Counted from the first letter of the stretch, positions 40,051 to 49,915 are shown. The stretch: 64,000 nucleotides of DNA from Streptomyces flavofungini (GCF_014650815.1 NZ_BMVR01000018.1:1-64000); one strand, 5' to 3'. Translations and numbers: made by a program. The notes: generated by a model not told the origin, from the letters alone.

Positions 40051-43000
40051 CTAACGCTCCTGGTTGTAGGTGCTATCAGGGCTGAAGCCCTGGCCGTTCG
40101 TGTCACTGCCCGCGCTGCGGCCCCGCTGGACGCCGCGGCGCAGGTTGCTCAGCCTGCCCCGTACTTCCTCGGGGTCGCGGGAGACCTGGGGGCCGCCCTG
40201 CGGGGTCTGCTCCGCGGTGCCCTCGACCAGGTTGGCCTTGGGCACCCGCCGCGGAAGACCGGACGAGGTGACCCCGCCCGCCTTGGGCTCCCGCAGCTGC
40301 TCGGCGCGCTGCCAGCGGTCGTCGTTGGACGAACGCCAGCCGGAGCTCTGCTGCTCGTCCTGCTGGGCGTCGCCCCGCAGGTCGCCGTCGTGGCTTTCGC
40401 CGGTCTGGCTCTCCTGGCGCTGCGCGGCGGGGGAGGTGCCGTTGCCGTTCGCCGCCGTGCTGCCGCGGCGCGGAAGACCCGCGTCGGTCAGCTGGTGAGG
40501 GGCGGACGGAGCCGGCGGCGCCGACGCGGCAGGTCCCGGACGGTCGAAGCCTACGCGCTCCCCGTCACCCGTGTCAGTCGCCGACGTGGGTTCCGCTTCG
40601 GGAGCGTACTCGTCCTGGTACCCGTCCTGGTAACCGTCCCGCAAGGGCCAGTCGTCCTGGTGGGACCGCTCCGGGTAGGTGGCGAACGCCTCCTGGACAC
40701 CGCCCGTACGAGCGTCGTGACCGTCCTGGCCGGACTCCGTATAGGGGGCGTCCTGGTAGCCGTCCTGCGTCGTGTAGTACGACTCGTCGTACGCCTGCGC
40801 GCCCTGGTCGTAGCTCTGCTGGGCGTCGTAGCCGGACTGGTCCTGGTCGTATCCGGGCGTCTGCTGTCCGTCGTACCCGGTTTGCGCGGTGTCGTACGCG
40901 GCGTGCCGGTCGTCGTACGCCGGGTGCTGGACCGCCCCGTCCTCGTATCCGGTCTGCTGCTCCGGGTAGCCGTAGCCGGACGGCTGCTCGTACGTCTCCT
41001 GGCCGCCCTGGACCTCGTCGCGGAACAGCGGGCGCTCGGCGGCGGGCTGGCCGGAGGCCTGGGCCTCCAGCGCGGCGCGGCGCTCCTCGCGCATCAACGA
41101 GCGGCCCACGGGGTCGAGTTGACCGCCCGCGCCGGCCGCGTCGGCGCCGTCGCCGGGGTAGCGGCTGTCGTCGAAGCCCAGCTCGGCGGCCGTGCGCAGC
41201 GGTTCGACCTCGGGGAGCTGCTGCTCGGGGATGATCGAGGAGACGGTGAACTCGGAGTCGGGCCCCTGCAGTTCGCCACCGCCACCGTGGGTGATGTTGT
41301 CCGGGAGCATGACCAGCGAGGTGGTGCCCGCCTGCTCGCCCGAGGGGCGCAGCTGGACCCGGATGCCGTGCCGGTCGGAGAGGCGGCCGACCACGAACAG
41401 GCCCATGCGCTGGGAGATCGCGGCGTCCACGGTCGGCGGGTTGGCGAGGCGGTGGTTGATGTCCGCGAAGTCCTCGGCGGTCAGGCCGATGCCCTTGTCG
41501 TGGATCTCGACCATCACGCGGCCGTCCGGGAGCCGGGTCGCGGTGACCCTGACCTTGGTCTGCGGCGAGGAGAACGCGGTGGCGTTCTCAAGGAGCTCGG
41601 CGAGCAGGTGCACGAGGTCGGTCACGGCCAGGCCGTGGATCTCGGCCTCCGGGACGCCCGACAGCTCGATGCGCTCGTACTGCTCCACCTCGGAGGAGGC
41701 GGCGCGCAGCACGTCGACGAGCGGCACCGGCTGGTCCCAGCGGCGGCCGGGCTCCTCGCCGGAGAGGACCAGGAGGTTCTCGCCGTTGCGGCGCATGCGG
41801 GTCGCGAGGTGGTCCAGGCGGAAGAGGGACTCCAGCTGGTCCGGGTCGGCCTCATTGTTCTCCAGGTCGGTGATGAGGGTCAGCTGGCCCTCGATCAGCG
41901 ACTGGTTGCGGCGCGAGAGGTTGGTGAAGATCGCGTTGATGTTGCCGCGCAGCAGGGCCTGCTCGGAGGCGAGCCGGACGGCTTCGCGGTGCACCTGGTC
42001 GAAGGCGCGGGCGACCTCGCCGATCTCGTCGGTGGACGTGATCGGGATGGGCTGCACGCGGGTGTCGACGCGGCCCGGGTCGGTGCGCGAGAGCTGGTCG
42101 ACGAGCATCGGCAGGCGCTGCTCGGCGATGCCGAAGGCGGCGGTGCGCAGGCTGCGCATCGAGCGGCTCATCTGGCGGGCCATGAGACCGGCCAGGATGA
42201 AGGCGGCGAGCAGCGCGACCACGACGACGGCGCCGGTGATGAAGGCGTCGGTCTTGGCGTTGTCGGCGATGTCGGACGCCTCGCTCACGGCCTTGTCCGC
42301 GAGGTCCGCCTCGATGGTGCGGTACGCGTCGAACTTGGCGGTGTTGGTGGTCCACAGGGCGGAGGCGGTGATGCCCTTGCCCGCCAGCTCCACGCGGGCG
42401 CTCGGCTGGGTGGAGGGCAGGCTCGCGATGAGGGCGATGACCTTCTCACCGGGGAGCGGGACGTACTTCTCGCCCTTGGCGCGTGCGGCGGCCGCGGCCT
42501 CCGCGGCCCGCTTCTCGCCCTGGGCGGTGAGCTTCTTCCGCGCGTCCTCGAGCCTGCGGACGTCCTGAGGCGTGCCGCCGCCCGTGTACTCCTGGATGGC
42601 GATGCCTTCGAGGTACGCGTACGAGGAGAAGGCGACGCGCTGCTTGGACAGGTCGGACTGGGTCGGACCCGGCTTCGTCAGGAGGTGGGTGCCGATGGAG
42701 CGCTGCAGCGAGAGCGCGGCCTTGGCGAGCGACACCGCGTAGACGGTGCGGCCGTAGGAGGTGATGTTTCCGGTGCCGAGGCCGAGCTCGTTGGCGAACT
42801 CCATCAGCGGGTGCTGGATGCCGACGAAGGCCTCTTCGGTCTGGACGCCGGGAAGCTTGCTGGTGTACGCGGCCTCGCGCAGACCCGCCAGCTTGGGCTC
42901 GACCTTGCGGAAGCCGTCGAGGCGGCGCTTGAGGCCTTCCTTCTGCGGCATGTCCTTGGCGGCGTCGTCGAACGCGGCGGCGGCGGCGTCGGTGGCCTTG

Positions 43001-43389
43001 CGGGCCTTGACGACGGCCGGGTCGTCCTTCTTGCCCTTGAGTAGCGGCGCGGCGGAGATGTCGCGCTCGTCGATGAGGCGGTTGCCGTAGTCGAGGGAGG
43101 CGCGCACCAGGCGGGCGGTGGCCTCGGCGTCGCGGGCCTCGTCCCAGGTGTCGATGGCGCCCTTCACCTGGAAGCCGCCCATGACCAGGCCGACGAGCAC
43201 GGGTATGAGGAGGATCGCGTTCAGACGGGTCGGCACGCGCCAGTTCCTGGGCGACATCCGACCGCCGGAGGCGGCCTGGGGCTCGCTGCCGGGCACGTCC
43301 GCGGCGGGTGCCGCGGCGCGCGGCGGCGGGGTGAAGTTGCCCCGCGTGTCCCGGTCCGGGGATGCGGGGCTCGTCTTGCTTCGCCTCAC
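40051..43389 (-). CDS. cvnA: Conservon sensor CvnA (nitrate-sensor-like histidine kinase homologue)
   Basis: A 1112-residue membrane sensor. The first transmembrane helix (LNAILLIPVLVGLVMGGF) is near residue 62. An extracytoplasmic helical domain of about 265 residues follows, then the second helix (FITGAVVVVALLAAFILAGL), a HAMP region, a DHp-like segment (LDHLATRMRRNGENLLVL) and an ATPase domain (LLAELLENATAFSS and IHDKGIGL). The last 340 residues are disordered, with a Tyr/Gln/Asp-rich stretch (YDQDQSGYDAQQSYDQG) and a conserved terminal block (LPRRVPKANLVEG). GTG 43389 follows GAGAGG. Confidence 0.9.
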   Translation of the reverse strand: MRRSKTSPASPDRDTRGNFTPPPRAAAPAADVPGSEPQAASGGRMSPRNWRVPTRLNAILLIPVLVGLVMGGFQVKGAIDTWDEARDAEATARLVRASLDYGNRLIDERDISAAPLLKGKKDDPAVVKARKATDAAAAAFDDAAKDMPQKEGLKRRLDGFRKVEPKLAGLREAAYTSKLPGVQTEEAFVGIQHPLMEFANELGLGTGNITSYGRTVYAVSLAKAALSLQRSIGTHLLTKPGPTQSDLSKQRVAFSSYAYLEGIAIQEYTGGGTPQDVRRLEDARKKLTAQGEKRAAEAAAAARAKGEKYVPLPGEKVIALIASLPSTQPSARVELAGKGITASALWTTNTAKFDAYRTIEADLADKAVSEASDIADNAKTDAFITGAVVVVALLAAFILAGLMARQMSRSMRSLRTAAFGIAEQRLPMLVDQLSRTDPGRVDTRVQPIPITSTDEIGEVARAFDQVHREAVRLASEQALLRGNINAIFTNLSRRNQSLIEGQLTLITDLENNEADPDQLESLFRLDHLATRMRRNGENLLVLSGEEPGRRWDQPVPLVDVLRAASSEVEQYERIELSGVPEAEIHGLAVTDLVHLLAELLENATAFSSPQTKVRVTATRLPDGRVMVEIHDKGIGLTAEDFADINHRLANPPTVDAAISQRMGLFVVGRLSDRHGIRVQLRPSGEQAGTTSLVMLPDNITHGGGGELQGPDSEFTVSSIIPEQQLPEVEPLRTAAELGFDDSRYPGDGADAAGAGGQLDPVGRSLMREERRAALEAQASGQPAAERPLFRDEVQGGQETYEQPSGYGYPEQQTGYEDGAVQHPAYDDRHAAYDTAQTGYDGQQTPGYDQDQSGYDAQQSYDQGAQAYDESYYTTQDGYQDAPYTESGQDGHDARTGGVQEAFATYPERSHQDDWPLRDGYQDGYQDEYAPEAEPTSATDTGDGERVGFDRPGPAASAPPAPSAPHQLTDAGLPRRGSTAANGNGTSPAAQRQESQTGESHDGDLRGDAQQDEQQSSGWRSSNDDRWQRAEQLREPKAGGVTSSGLPRRVPKANLVEGTAEQTPQGGPQVSRDPEEVRGRLSNLRRGVQRGRSAGSDTNGQGFSPDSTYNQER

Positions 43390-43561
43390 TCGACCAACAA
43401 CCTCTCGGCGGCGGCTCCCGCGCTGGTGCCGCTGTCGTCTCCAAAGGCCCGTGCTACTGGGCAGTTCAGCGCATTCCAGCACGTCAGGCAGTGCTCTTCC
43501 AAACAGTAGGAAAGAACAGTTCCGAGTGGTGTAAGCCTCAGATAAATCGGTCATAAAGAGC

Positions 43562-43594
43562 GAGCCCCGCCAAAAGGCGGGGCTCTTGTGAGCA
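43562..43594 (-). terminator. Terminator of the right-hand conservon operon
   Basis: GAGCCCCGCC-aaaa-GGCGGGGCTC is a perfect 10-bp stem (43562-43585). Read on the minus strand it is followed by GCTCTTTATGA, so it ends the operon running from 49343 to 43731. Around it, 43390-43730 contains no gene, and its right part is moderately AT-rich and should hold the promoter for the left-hand conservon. Confidence 0.7.
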
Positions 43595-43730
43595 CAGCGA
43601 GACGACCCGACCGCGATGTGTGGCGGGGTCGGTGCAATTCTCTGTCGAAACGTTATGAACACGGCAGTCGTCCGTGTCAAAGGACACAGATCGTTCCGTG
43701 TGCTCTACGGCAACTTCCGTATGGCCCCGC

Positions 43731-44336
43731 CTACTTGAGACGTGCCATAAGTGCGTGCTCAACCAGTGTGATCAGGCCACTCTTTGCGTCCGCACGGTGC
43801 CGGGCGTCGGTGGTGATGATGGGCGTGCCCGGTCCGATCTGCAGCGCTTCGCGGACCTCGTCGGGGGTGTACGGCTGGTGGCCGTCGAAGCCGTTGAGGG
43901 CGATGACGAACGGCAGGCCCGAGTTCTCGAAGTAGTCCACCGCCGGGAAACAGTCCGCCAGGCGCCGGGTGTCGACCAGGACGACGGCGCCGATCGCACC
44001 CCGCACCAGGTCGTCCCACATGAACCAGAAGCGGTCCTGTCCTGGCGTGCCGAACAGGTACAGGATCAGGTCCTGGTCGAGCGTGATGCGGCCGAAATCC
44101 ATCGCCACCGTCGTGGTGGTCTTGTCACCGGTGTGCGTGAGGTCGTCGATGCCCGCGGACGCGGACGTCATCACGGCCTCGGTGCGCAGCGGGTTGATCT
44201 CCGAGACCGCGCCCACGAACGTGGTCTTGCCCACGCCGAAGCCGCCCGCCACCACGATCTTGGCGGACGTGGTGGACCGGCCGGCACCGGCGTCGGAGCC
44301 CGCGAAGCCGCCCCCGTTAGAGCTTGCGAAGTCCAC
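43731..44336 (-). CDS. cvnD: Conservon protein CvnD, second copy
   Basis: A 201-residue GTPase nearly identical to the copy at 38376 except for its N-terminus (MDFASSNGGGFAGSDAGAG) and the last residue (LK for LR). P-loop GGFGVGKTTF and FGTPGQDRFW are intact. Its start overlaps the cvnC stop by 20 bases, exactly as in the first conservon. The near-identity suggests recent duplication or gene conversion, so the two GTPases could cross-talk with both sensors. Confidence 0.93.
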   Translation of the reverse strand: MDFASSNGGGFAGSDAGAGRSTTSAKIVVAGGFGVGKTTFVGAVSEINPLRTEAVMTSASAGIDDLTHTGDKTTTTVAMDFGRITLDQDLILYLFGTPGQDRFWFMWDDLVRGAIGAVVLVDTRRLADCFPAVDYFENSGLPFVIALNGFDGHQPYTPDEVREALQIGPGTPIITTDARHRADAKSGLITLVEHALMARLK

Positions 44337-44721
44337 TGAGCACCCTTTCGAGCAGTGTCACGTCGGGCTGGCCGCCGGCGTTCTCGTCGCCGCCGGGCTG
44401 GTGGATGGCGACGAGCCCGGCCTCGGCCAGGTCGGCGACGAGGATGCGGGCCACACCGAGCGGCATCGAGAGCAGCGCGGAGACCTCGGCCACCGACTTG
44501 ACCTCACGGCACAGGTGGCAGATCCGCTGGTGCTCCGGGAGCAGCCCCATCAGCTGGGCCGGGTCGGCCGTGGTGCTGACCAGCGCCTCTATCGCGAGCT
44601 GGTAGCGGGGCCGGGTCCGGCCGCCGGTCATCGCGTACGGACGCACCAGCGGCTGGTCGCCCTCGCCGTACCCGGCATGGGCTGCGCCGTACGGGTCGTG
44701 AGAGGCGGTGGGCGGGTTCAT
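44317..44721 (-). CDS. cvnC: Conservon protein CvnC (DUF742), second copy
   Basis: A 134-residue DUF742 protein with a short N-terminus (MNPPTASHDPYGAAHAGYGE) before the domain LVRPYAMTGGRTRPRYQLAIEALV. GGAGGATCC precedes ATG 44721. The domain matches the left-hand CvnC closely (for example VSALLSMPLGVARILVADL), whereas the left-hand copy has a long extension. CHLC holds two cysteines that could bind metal. It lies 152 bp after cvnB, a gap with no clear terminator. Confidence 0.92.
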   Translation of the reverse strand: MNPPTASHDPYGAAHAGYGEGDQPLVRPYAMTGGRTRPRYQLAIEALVSTTADPAQLMGLLPEHQRICHLCREVKSVAEVSALLSMPLGVARILVADLAEAGLVAIHQPGGDENAGGQPDVTLLERVLSGLRKL

Positions 44722-44873
44722 GGATCCTCCGGGCGGGACAGCAGTTGTCTGCGTTCCGTCTGACAGAGCCGGGTGGGGGCATGACTGGCGGCCGGACGGT
44801 GAGTCGGTACGTACGGTCGGCTCGCTCGGACGGTGGGGCGGCCGAGCGAGGGCGGGCGGGCCGTGGGGGAGGC

Positions 44874-45287
44874 CTAGTGGAGCAGGCTGCCCTGGAGTTC
44901 GGCGCGCAGGTCCGGGGTGAGGACGGTGCCCGCACGGTCGACGAGGAGGGCCATCTCGTAGCCGACGAGGCCGATGTCGCACTCGGGGTGCGCGAGCACG
45001 GCGAGCGACGAGCCGTCGGAGACGGACATGATGAACAGGAAGCCACGCTCCATCTCCACCACGGTCTGGGTGACCGCGCCGCCCTCGAAGATCCGGGAGG
45101 CCCCGGCGGTGAGGGAGGTCAGGCCGGAGGCGACGGCCGCGAGCTGGTCGGCGCGGTCGCGCGGAAAGCCCTCGGACATCGCGAGAAGCAGGCCGTCGGC
45201 GGAGACCACGACCGTGTGGGACACCCCGGGGGTGTTGTCCACGAAGTTGGTGATCAACCAGTTCAGGTTCTGTGCCGCCTGGCTCAT
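44874..45287 (-). CDS. cvnB: Conservon protein CvnB (roadblock/LC7), second copy
   Basis: A 137-residue roadblock/LC7 protein almost identical to the one at 39627, ending LLH in place of LLN. ATG 45287 is followed by MSQAAQNLNWLITNFVDN. It begins nine bases after cvnA, so translation is probably coupled. Roadblock proteins bind small GTPases, and the partner should be CvnD. Confidence 0.93.
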   Translation of the reverse strand: MSQAAQNLNWLITNFVDNTPGVSHTVVVSADGLLLAMSEGFPRDRADQLAAVASGLTSLTAGASRIFEGGAVTQTVVEMERGFLFIMSVSDGSSLAVLAHPECDIGLVGYEMALLVDRAGTVLTPDLRAELQGSLLH

Positions 45288-45296
45288 CGGACTCAA

Positions 45297-48200
45297 CTAA
45301 CGCTCCTGCTGGTGAGTGGGGAAACTGCCGGTCTGGCCGGTACCGGCCTGGCGACCCTGCTGGATGCCCCGACGGAGATTGGTCAGCCGGCCACGCACGT
45401 CGTCGGGCGCGCGGGAGACCTGCGGGCCCGCGCCCTCCTGCGCCTGCTGTGCGGTGCCCGCCACGAGGTTCGCCCGTGGCACCCGGCGCGGCAGCCCGGA
45501 GGTGGTGACGCCGCCCGCGGACGGCTGCCGGACGCGCTCGGCCTGGCGGCCCAGCTCGTCGTTCGGCGATGTGCGCCAAGCGCTGTTGTTGGTGTTGCCG
45601 GTGGTGCTGCTCGTGTTGCCGTTGCCCGCGCTCGGCGCCCCGGCCGGGGCGCCGCCCGGACGCTGGGGCAGCGGGGGAGTGCCGAGACCGCCCGCGCGGC
45701 CCTGGTCGGGGGCGGAGCGCTGCTGCTGGTCGCGCTGCGGGAGCGGCTGCTGGGCCCCGGTGTCGGGACGGCGGCCGGGCTCCGGACGACGGCCCGGCTC
45801 GGGGGAGCCGTTGCCGCGCTGCGGGGCCTGGGGCTGCTGCGGCTGCTGGGACCGGCGCGGCTGGGGGCGCTGCGGCAGCCCCGGGTGGCGCTGCTCGGCC
45901 TTCCGGTTCTGCTCGGCCTGGCGGCTCTGCTCGGCCTGCTGCTGCGCCTGCGCCTGCTGGGCCTGTGCCTGCCGCTCCTCCTGCGCCTGCCGCTCCTGCT
46001 CGGCCTGCTGCTGCGCCTGCTGGGAGAACCAGTTGGTCTCCAACGTGTCGTACAGCGGCGTACGGCCGTCCAGCGGACCGGACGCGGGCGGCAGGGCCTC
46101 GGGCTCGGACGGCTGCTGCGGGGCTTCGGGCAACTGGGCCTGCGGGTGCTGCGGGGCGGGCGGCTGCTGGCCCTGGGGCTGCTGCGGGGCGCCCTGGCCG
46201 CGGTCGCCGCGCTGGCCCTCGCCCTGGCCGCGGCGCGGCGCGGGCGGACGCGGCACGGAGAACTCGCCGGTGCCGTGCGGGGTCTGGCCGCCCTGGCCGC
46301 CCTGCGGGGCACCCTGGGCGGGGCCGCCGAAGACGTCGGAGCGCATGTACTCGCCGGTGCCCGACCCGCCGGGGGTCTGGGTGGCGCCGTTCTGGCCGGA
46401 CGAGCCCGGGGGCGGGCCGTCGAAGTCGGGGCGGTCGAACTGCGCGGTGGAGCCGGGGCCCTGCCGGTCGTCGAGGCCGGCGGGGGCCGCGAACTGGCCG
46501 GTGGACTCGGGCTCCTCGTGACCGCGGGGGGCGTCGAACGGCTCGCGGGAGACCTGCGGATGCGCGTTCTCGTCGCTCCAACTGGGCGTACGGGGCTGCG
46601 GGTTGCCGCCCGGCAGCTCGGCGCGCGGGGCGTTGCCGCGCTGACCGGTGCCCGGGCGCGGGGGCAGCTGCGGCCGGCGGCCCTGCTCGCCACCGGCACC
46701 CTGGCCCGCGTCGTTCGTACGCTGCTGGGGCACCGGAGGCTGTGCCATACCGGCACCGGGGCGGCCGCCCTGGGAGAAGCCGTCACGGCCGCCCTGCGGG
46801 CCCCCCGGGCTCTGCGGAAGCTGGGGCGCCTGCGGACGCTGGCCGGGGCCGTTCGGTGCCGGGGGCCCGGAGAGCCCCGCGGGACCACCCGCGCCCGCGC
46901 CCCCACCGGGCCCGGACGCACCGGCTCCCGCGAGACCGCCCGGCGCCACCGGGGACCCGGCCGACGGACCCTGGTTGCCGCCGCGTGCGGGCAGTGCCGC
47001 CCGCGGGCCGGGACCGGAGGCCACCTGGCCGCGCTGCGCGCTGGCACCGGGGCCGACCTGACCGCCACGGGCACGGGCGGCGCCGCCGAGACCGGCCGCC
47101 ACGCCACCGCCACGCCGGGCGGCCGCGGCACCGGCGGCCGCCTGGGCCGCGGCCGGACCGCCGGTCGGGGCGGGCGCGCCCGCCTTGCTCGGGACCTTCT
47201 TGCCGCCCTGGGCGACGTCGACGGGCAGCATGACCAGCGCGGTCGTACCACCGGAGTCGGACGGGCGGAGCTGGATGCGGATGCCGTGGCGCTGCGAGAG
47301 GCGGCCGACCACGAACAGGCCCATGCGGCGGGAGACGGAGACGTCCACGGTGGGCGGCGAGGCGAGCCGCTCGTTGATCGCGGCGAGGTCCTCGGGGGAG
47401 AGGCCGATGCCGGTGTCGTGGATCTCGATGAGCACGCGGCCGTCGGGCAGCGCGTGACCGGTCACCTTGACCTTGGTCTGCGGCGAGGAGAACGAGGTCG
47501 CGTTCTCGAGCAGCTCGGCGAGCAGGTGCACGAGGTCGTTGACGACGCGTCCGGCGACCTCGGTCGAGGGCACGGCGGACAGCTCGATGCGCTCGTACTG
47601 CTCCACCTCGGACGCGGCGGCGCGCAGCACGTCGACGAGGGGGACCGGGCGGGTCCAGCGGCGGCCGGGCTCTTCACCGGCGAGCACGAGGAGGTTCTCG
47701 CCGTTACGGCGCATGCGGGTCGCGAGGTGGTCGAGCTTGAACAGCGAGGAGAGCTGGTCGGGGTCGGCCTCGCGGGACTCCAGCTCGGAGATGAGCGAGA
47801 GCTGGCGCTGGATGAGGCCCTGGGAGCGGCGCGAGAGGTTGGTGAACATCGCGTTGACGTTGCCCCGCAGGAGGGCCTGCTCGGCGGCGAGGCGGACGGC
47901 CTCGCGGTGCGCGTCGTCGAAGGCCGCGGCCACCTGGCCGATCTCGTCCCGGGAGTGCACACCGACCGACTCCACGGACGTGTCGACGTCCTGCGGGTCG
48001 GACTCGGAGAGCTGCTTGACCAGCTCGGGCAGGCGGTCCTGGGCGACCTTGGTGGCGGTGTCCTGCAGCCGGCGCAGCGAGCGGATCATGGACCGGGCCA
48101 CGACGAAGGCGCCGACGAGGGACACGCCGAGCACGATCAGGATGAGCGCACCGTTGAGGATCGCCTGCTGCTCGGACTCGTTCCGCAGCGAACGGGCCTT

Positions 48201-49343
48201 CTGCTCCATCTCGTCGAGCAGCGTCAGCTCGATCTTCGACATCTCCTGGATCTTGGTGGAGTCGGAGTCCACCCAGTCCTTGTAGGAGCGCTTGCCGCGG
48301 AGCTTGATGCCGCCTTCCTGCTCGAGGACGCGCTTGGCGTAGGAGTTGGCGTCCTCGATCGCGGCGTTGCCGTCGCTGATGGGCTTCAGGAGCTTCTCGG
48401 AGTCGCCGGAGTAGATCCGGTTGAACGACTGGAGCTCCGAGCCCTCCTTGTCGAGGGCCGAGAAGGCGTAGCGGCGGTCGGTCTCGGAGAGCTTGCCGAA
48501 CTCGCGGTTGTTCGCGGGCAGCGCGGCGGCGATGACGGCCCGCTGCACGGACGCGTACTCCTTGGCGGAGGAGAACGCGGACAGCGCACGGGTGCGCTGG
48601 ATCATGTCCGGGTTGCTGGTCGCCTGCGCCATGTCCTCGGAGAGCGCGAGGAGCTGCTCGATGAGCTGGCTGTAGGCGTCGACCGTCTGCGAGACCGACT
48701 TCTCGTCGGCGTACGCGTTGCGGCGCACGTCGTTGATCTTCTGCAGCTGCTGGGTGATCTGGATGGTGCTCTGGCGGACGCCGAGCAGACCCTTGTCGTT
48801 GTCGCTGTCGTCCAGCTGCTGGGTGCCGCGCAGGAAGTTGCGGTAGGCGCGGTCCGTCTTGACCCGCGAGCCCTTGACGACGAAGTCCGAGTCCTTCGCG
48901 CCGTGCGCGAGGGGGCCCGCCGACTGGTCGCGCTCCTCCTGGAGCGCCGCGGCCAGCTCGGTGGCCTGCTTGGTCATGTCGGTGAGCAGCTTCATGTTGT
49001 CGAGCTGCTCGATCTCGTCCAGGGACGAGTTGATGCGCAGTGCGCCGAGGGAGGTCGCGGCGATGACGGGGAGCGCCAGGAGCGAGACCAGACGGGTGGA
49101 GATGCGCCAGTTGCGCAGGGCTATTCGCGGGCCGGGACCCGGGGGTGTCTTGGACCCCTTGGGCAGTGCTCCGACCGCGGCCGGGCCGGAGCCCGATGCG
49201 CCCGCGCGGCCGGCACCCGTGCCGCCGTCACCGGACTGAACCGGTCCCGGGTTCTGGGCGTGCTGGGCCGAGGAGCCGCGGTCACTTCCGCCGCGCTCCG
49301 GCTCCGCCGCAGCGCTGCCATCCCTCTTGAAACGTCCCTGCAC
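45297..49343 (-). CDS. cvnA: Conservon sensor CvnA, second copy, with very long disordered tail
   Basis: A 1348-residue sensor starting at GTG 49343. The first transmembrane helix (LVSLLALPVIAATSLGAL) is near 75, then comes a sensing domain of about 250 residues, a second helix (AILNGALILIVLGVSLVGAF), a HAMP region, LDHLATRMRRNGENLLVL and an ATPase domain (LLAELLENATSFSS, IHDTGIGL). After about residue 720 some 600 residues are disordered, Pro/Gln/Gly-rich, with a coiled, Gln/Ala-rich stretch (QAQQQAEQERQAQEERQAQ). The end (LPRRVPRANLVAG, VRGRLTNLRRGIQ) matches the other CvnA, so the tip is probably functional. Confidence 0.9.
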   Translation of the reverse strand: MQGRFKRDGSAAAEPERGGSDRGSSAQHAQNPGPVQSGDGGTGAGRAGASGSGPAAVGALPKGSKTPPGPGPRIALRNWRISTRLVSLLALPVIAATSLGALRINSSLDEIEQLDNMKLLTDMTKQATELAAALQEERDQSAGPLAHGAKDSDFVVKGSRVKTDRAYRNFLRGTQQLDDSDNDKGLLGVRQSTIQITQQLQKINDVRRNAYADEKSVSQTVDAYSQLIEQLLALSEDMAQATSNPDMIQRTRALSAFSSAKEYASVQRAVIAAALPANNREFGKLSETDRRYAFSALDKEGSELQSFNRIYSGDSEKLLKPISDGNAAIEDANSYAKRVLEQEGGIKLRGKRSYKDWVDSDSTKIQEMSKIELTLLDEMEQKARSLRNESEQQAILNGALILIVLGVSLVGAFVVARSMIRSLRRLQDTATKVAQDRLPELVKQLSESDPQDVDTSVESVGVHSRDEIGQVAAAFDDAHREAVRLAAEQALLRGNVNAMFTNLSRRSQGLIQRQLSLISELESREADPDQLSSLFKLDHLATRMRRNGENLLVLAGEEPGRRWTRPVPLVDVLRAAASEVEQYERIELSAVPSTEVAGRVVNDLVHLLAELLENATSFSSPQTKVKVTGHALPDGRVLIEIHDTGIGLSPEDLAAINERLASPPTVDVSVSRRMGLFVVGRLSQRHGIRIQLRPSDSGGTTALVMLPVDVAQGGKKVPSKAGAPAPTGGPAAAQAAAGAAAARRGGGVAAGLGGAARARGGQVGPGASAQRGQVASGPGPRAALPARGGNQGPSAGSPVAPGGLAGAGASGPGGGAGAGGPAGLSGPPAPNGPGQRPQAPQLPQSPGGPQGGRDGFSQGGRPGAGMAQPPVPQQRTNDAGQGAGGEQGRRPQLPPRPGTGQRGNAPRAELPGGNPQPRTPSWSDENAHPQVSREPFDAPRGHEEPESTGQFAAPAGLDDRQGPGSTAQFDRPDFDGPPPGSSGQNGATQTPGGSGTGEYMRSDVFGGPAQGAPQGGQGGQTPHGTGEFSVPRPPAPRRGQGEGQRGDRGQGAPQQPQGQQPPAPQHPQAQLPEAPQQPSEPEALPPASGPLDGRTPLYDTLETNWFSQQAQQQAEQERQAQEERQAQAQQAQAQQQAEQSRQAEQNRKAEQRHPGLPQRPQPRRSQQPQQPQAPQRGNGSPEPGRRPEPGRRPDTGAQQPLPQRDQQQRSAPDQGRAGGLGTPPLPQRPGGAPAGAPSAGNGNTSSTTGNTNNSAWRTSPNDELGRQAERVRQPSAGGVTTSGLPRRVPRANLVAGTAQQAQEGAGPQVSRAPDDVRGRLTNLRRGIQQGRQAGTGQTGSFPTHQQER

Positions 49344-49915
49344 TAGCGTCGCAACCTCTGGACCAGGCGTCCTGCCGCGTGGACGGCGGGACGGTGTCGG
49401 CGTCTCGGGGCGCGAGGCACCCCTTGGTGGTCGTGAGACCGGCGCTGCTCCCCCTTCCCGCCGCCACTCGGCGCTGCGTTGCGCCCCTGTGCGCCGGTTC
49501 GATCCCGCGGCGGTCCCGGGAATTCCAGCACAGTGCAGGATCTCCAACAAGGCCCGTGGGTCAGGCCGTGAACTCCGTGACACCACGTGATTGCCGCGTT
49601 ACGAGACGTAGAAAGTGAAGTCGCCCATAACGGACTTTCCCGTACGAGAGTGCCGGGTGCGGGGGGTGTCCCAGTCTTCATGATCAGGAGCGGAATGAGG
49701 GCTTCAGGCGGGCAATGTCCGTTTTCAATGGTCGGACCGTCAGCCGGAATTGACCCTTTTGCCCACTCCTAAGTGAGCAAACTCACATGAAGATCATGGC
49801 CTCTTCTGGACTTTGGTTGGGAATTGCATGTTTAGCCTGACGCTTTACAGGGATGGCGAAACCGACAACCGGCGTCCACCGCGCGACGCCCCAACCGACA
49901 GGGTCGAAACGGCAG
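49344..49915. other. 572-bp intergenic region right of the conservons
   Basis: It should hold the leftward cvnA promoter in its left half and the promoter of the small gene at 49916 in its right half. Bases 49740-49860 are noticeably AT-rich for this genome. I see no convincing gene. A reading frame open from ATG 49853 merges with the small protein and could be its longer form. Confidence 0.55.
49772..49786. promoter_or_regulatory. BldD-like inverted repeat
   Basis: AGTGA (49772-49776) and TCACA with an exact GTGAG-caaa-CTCAC inverted repeat (49773-49786) resemble the AGTGA/TCAC half sites of the developmental regulator BldD, from memory. It lies about 130 bp before the small gene. Confidence 0.35.
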
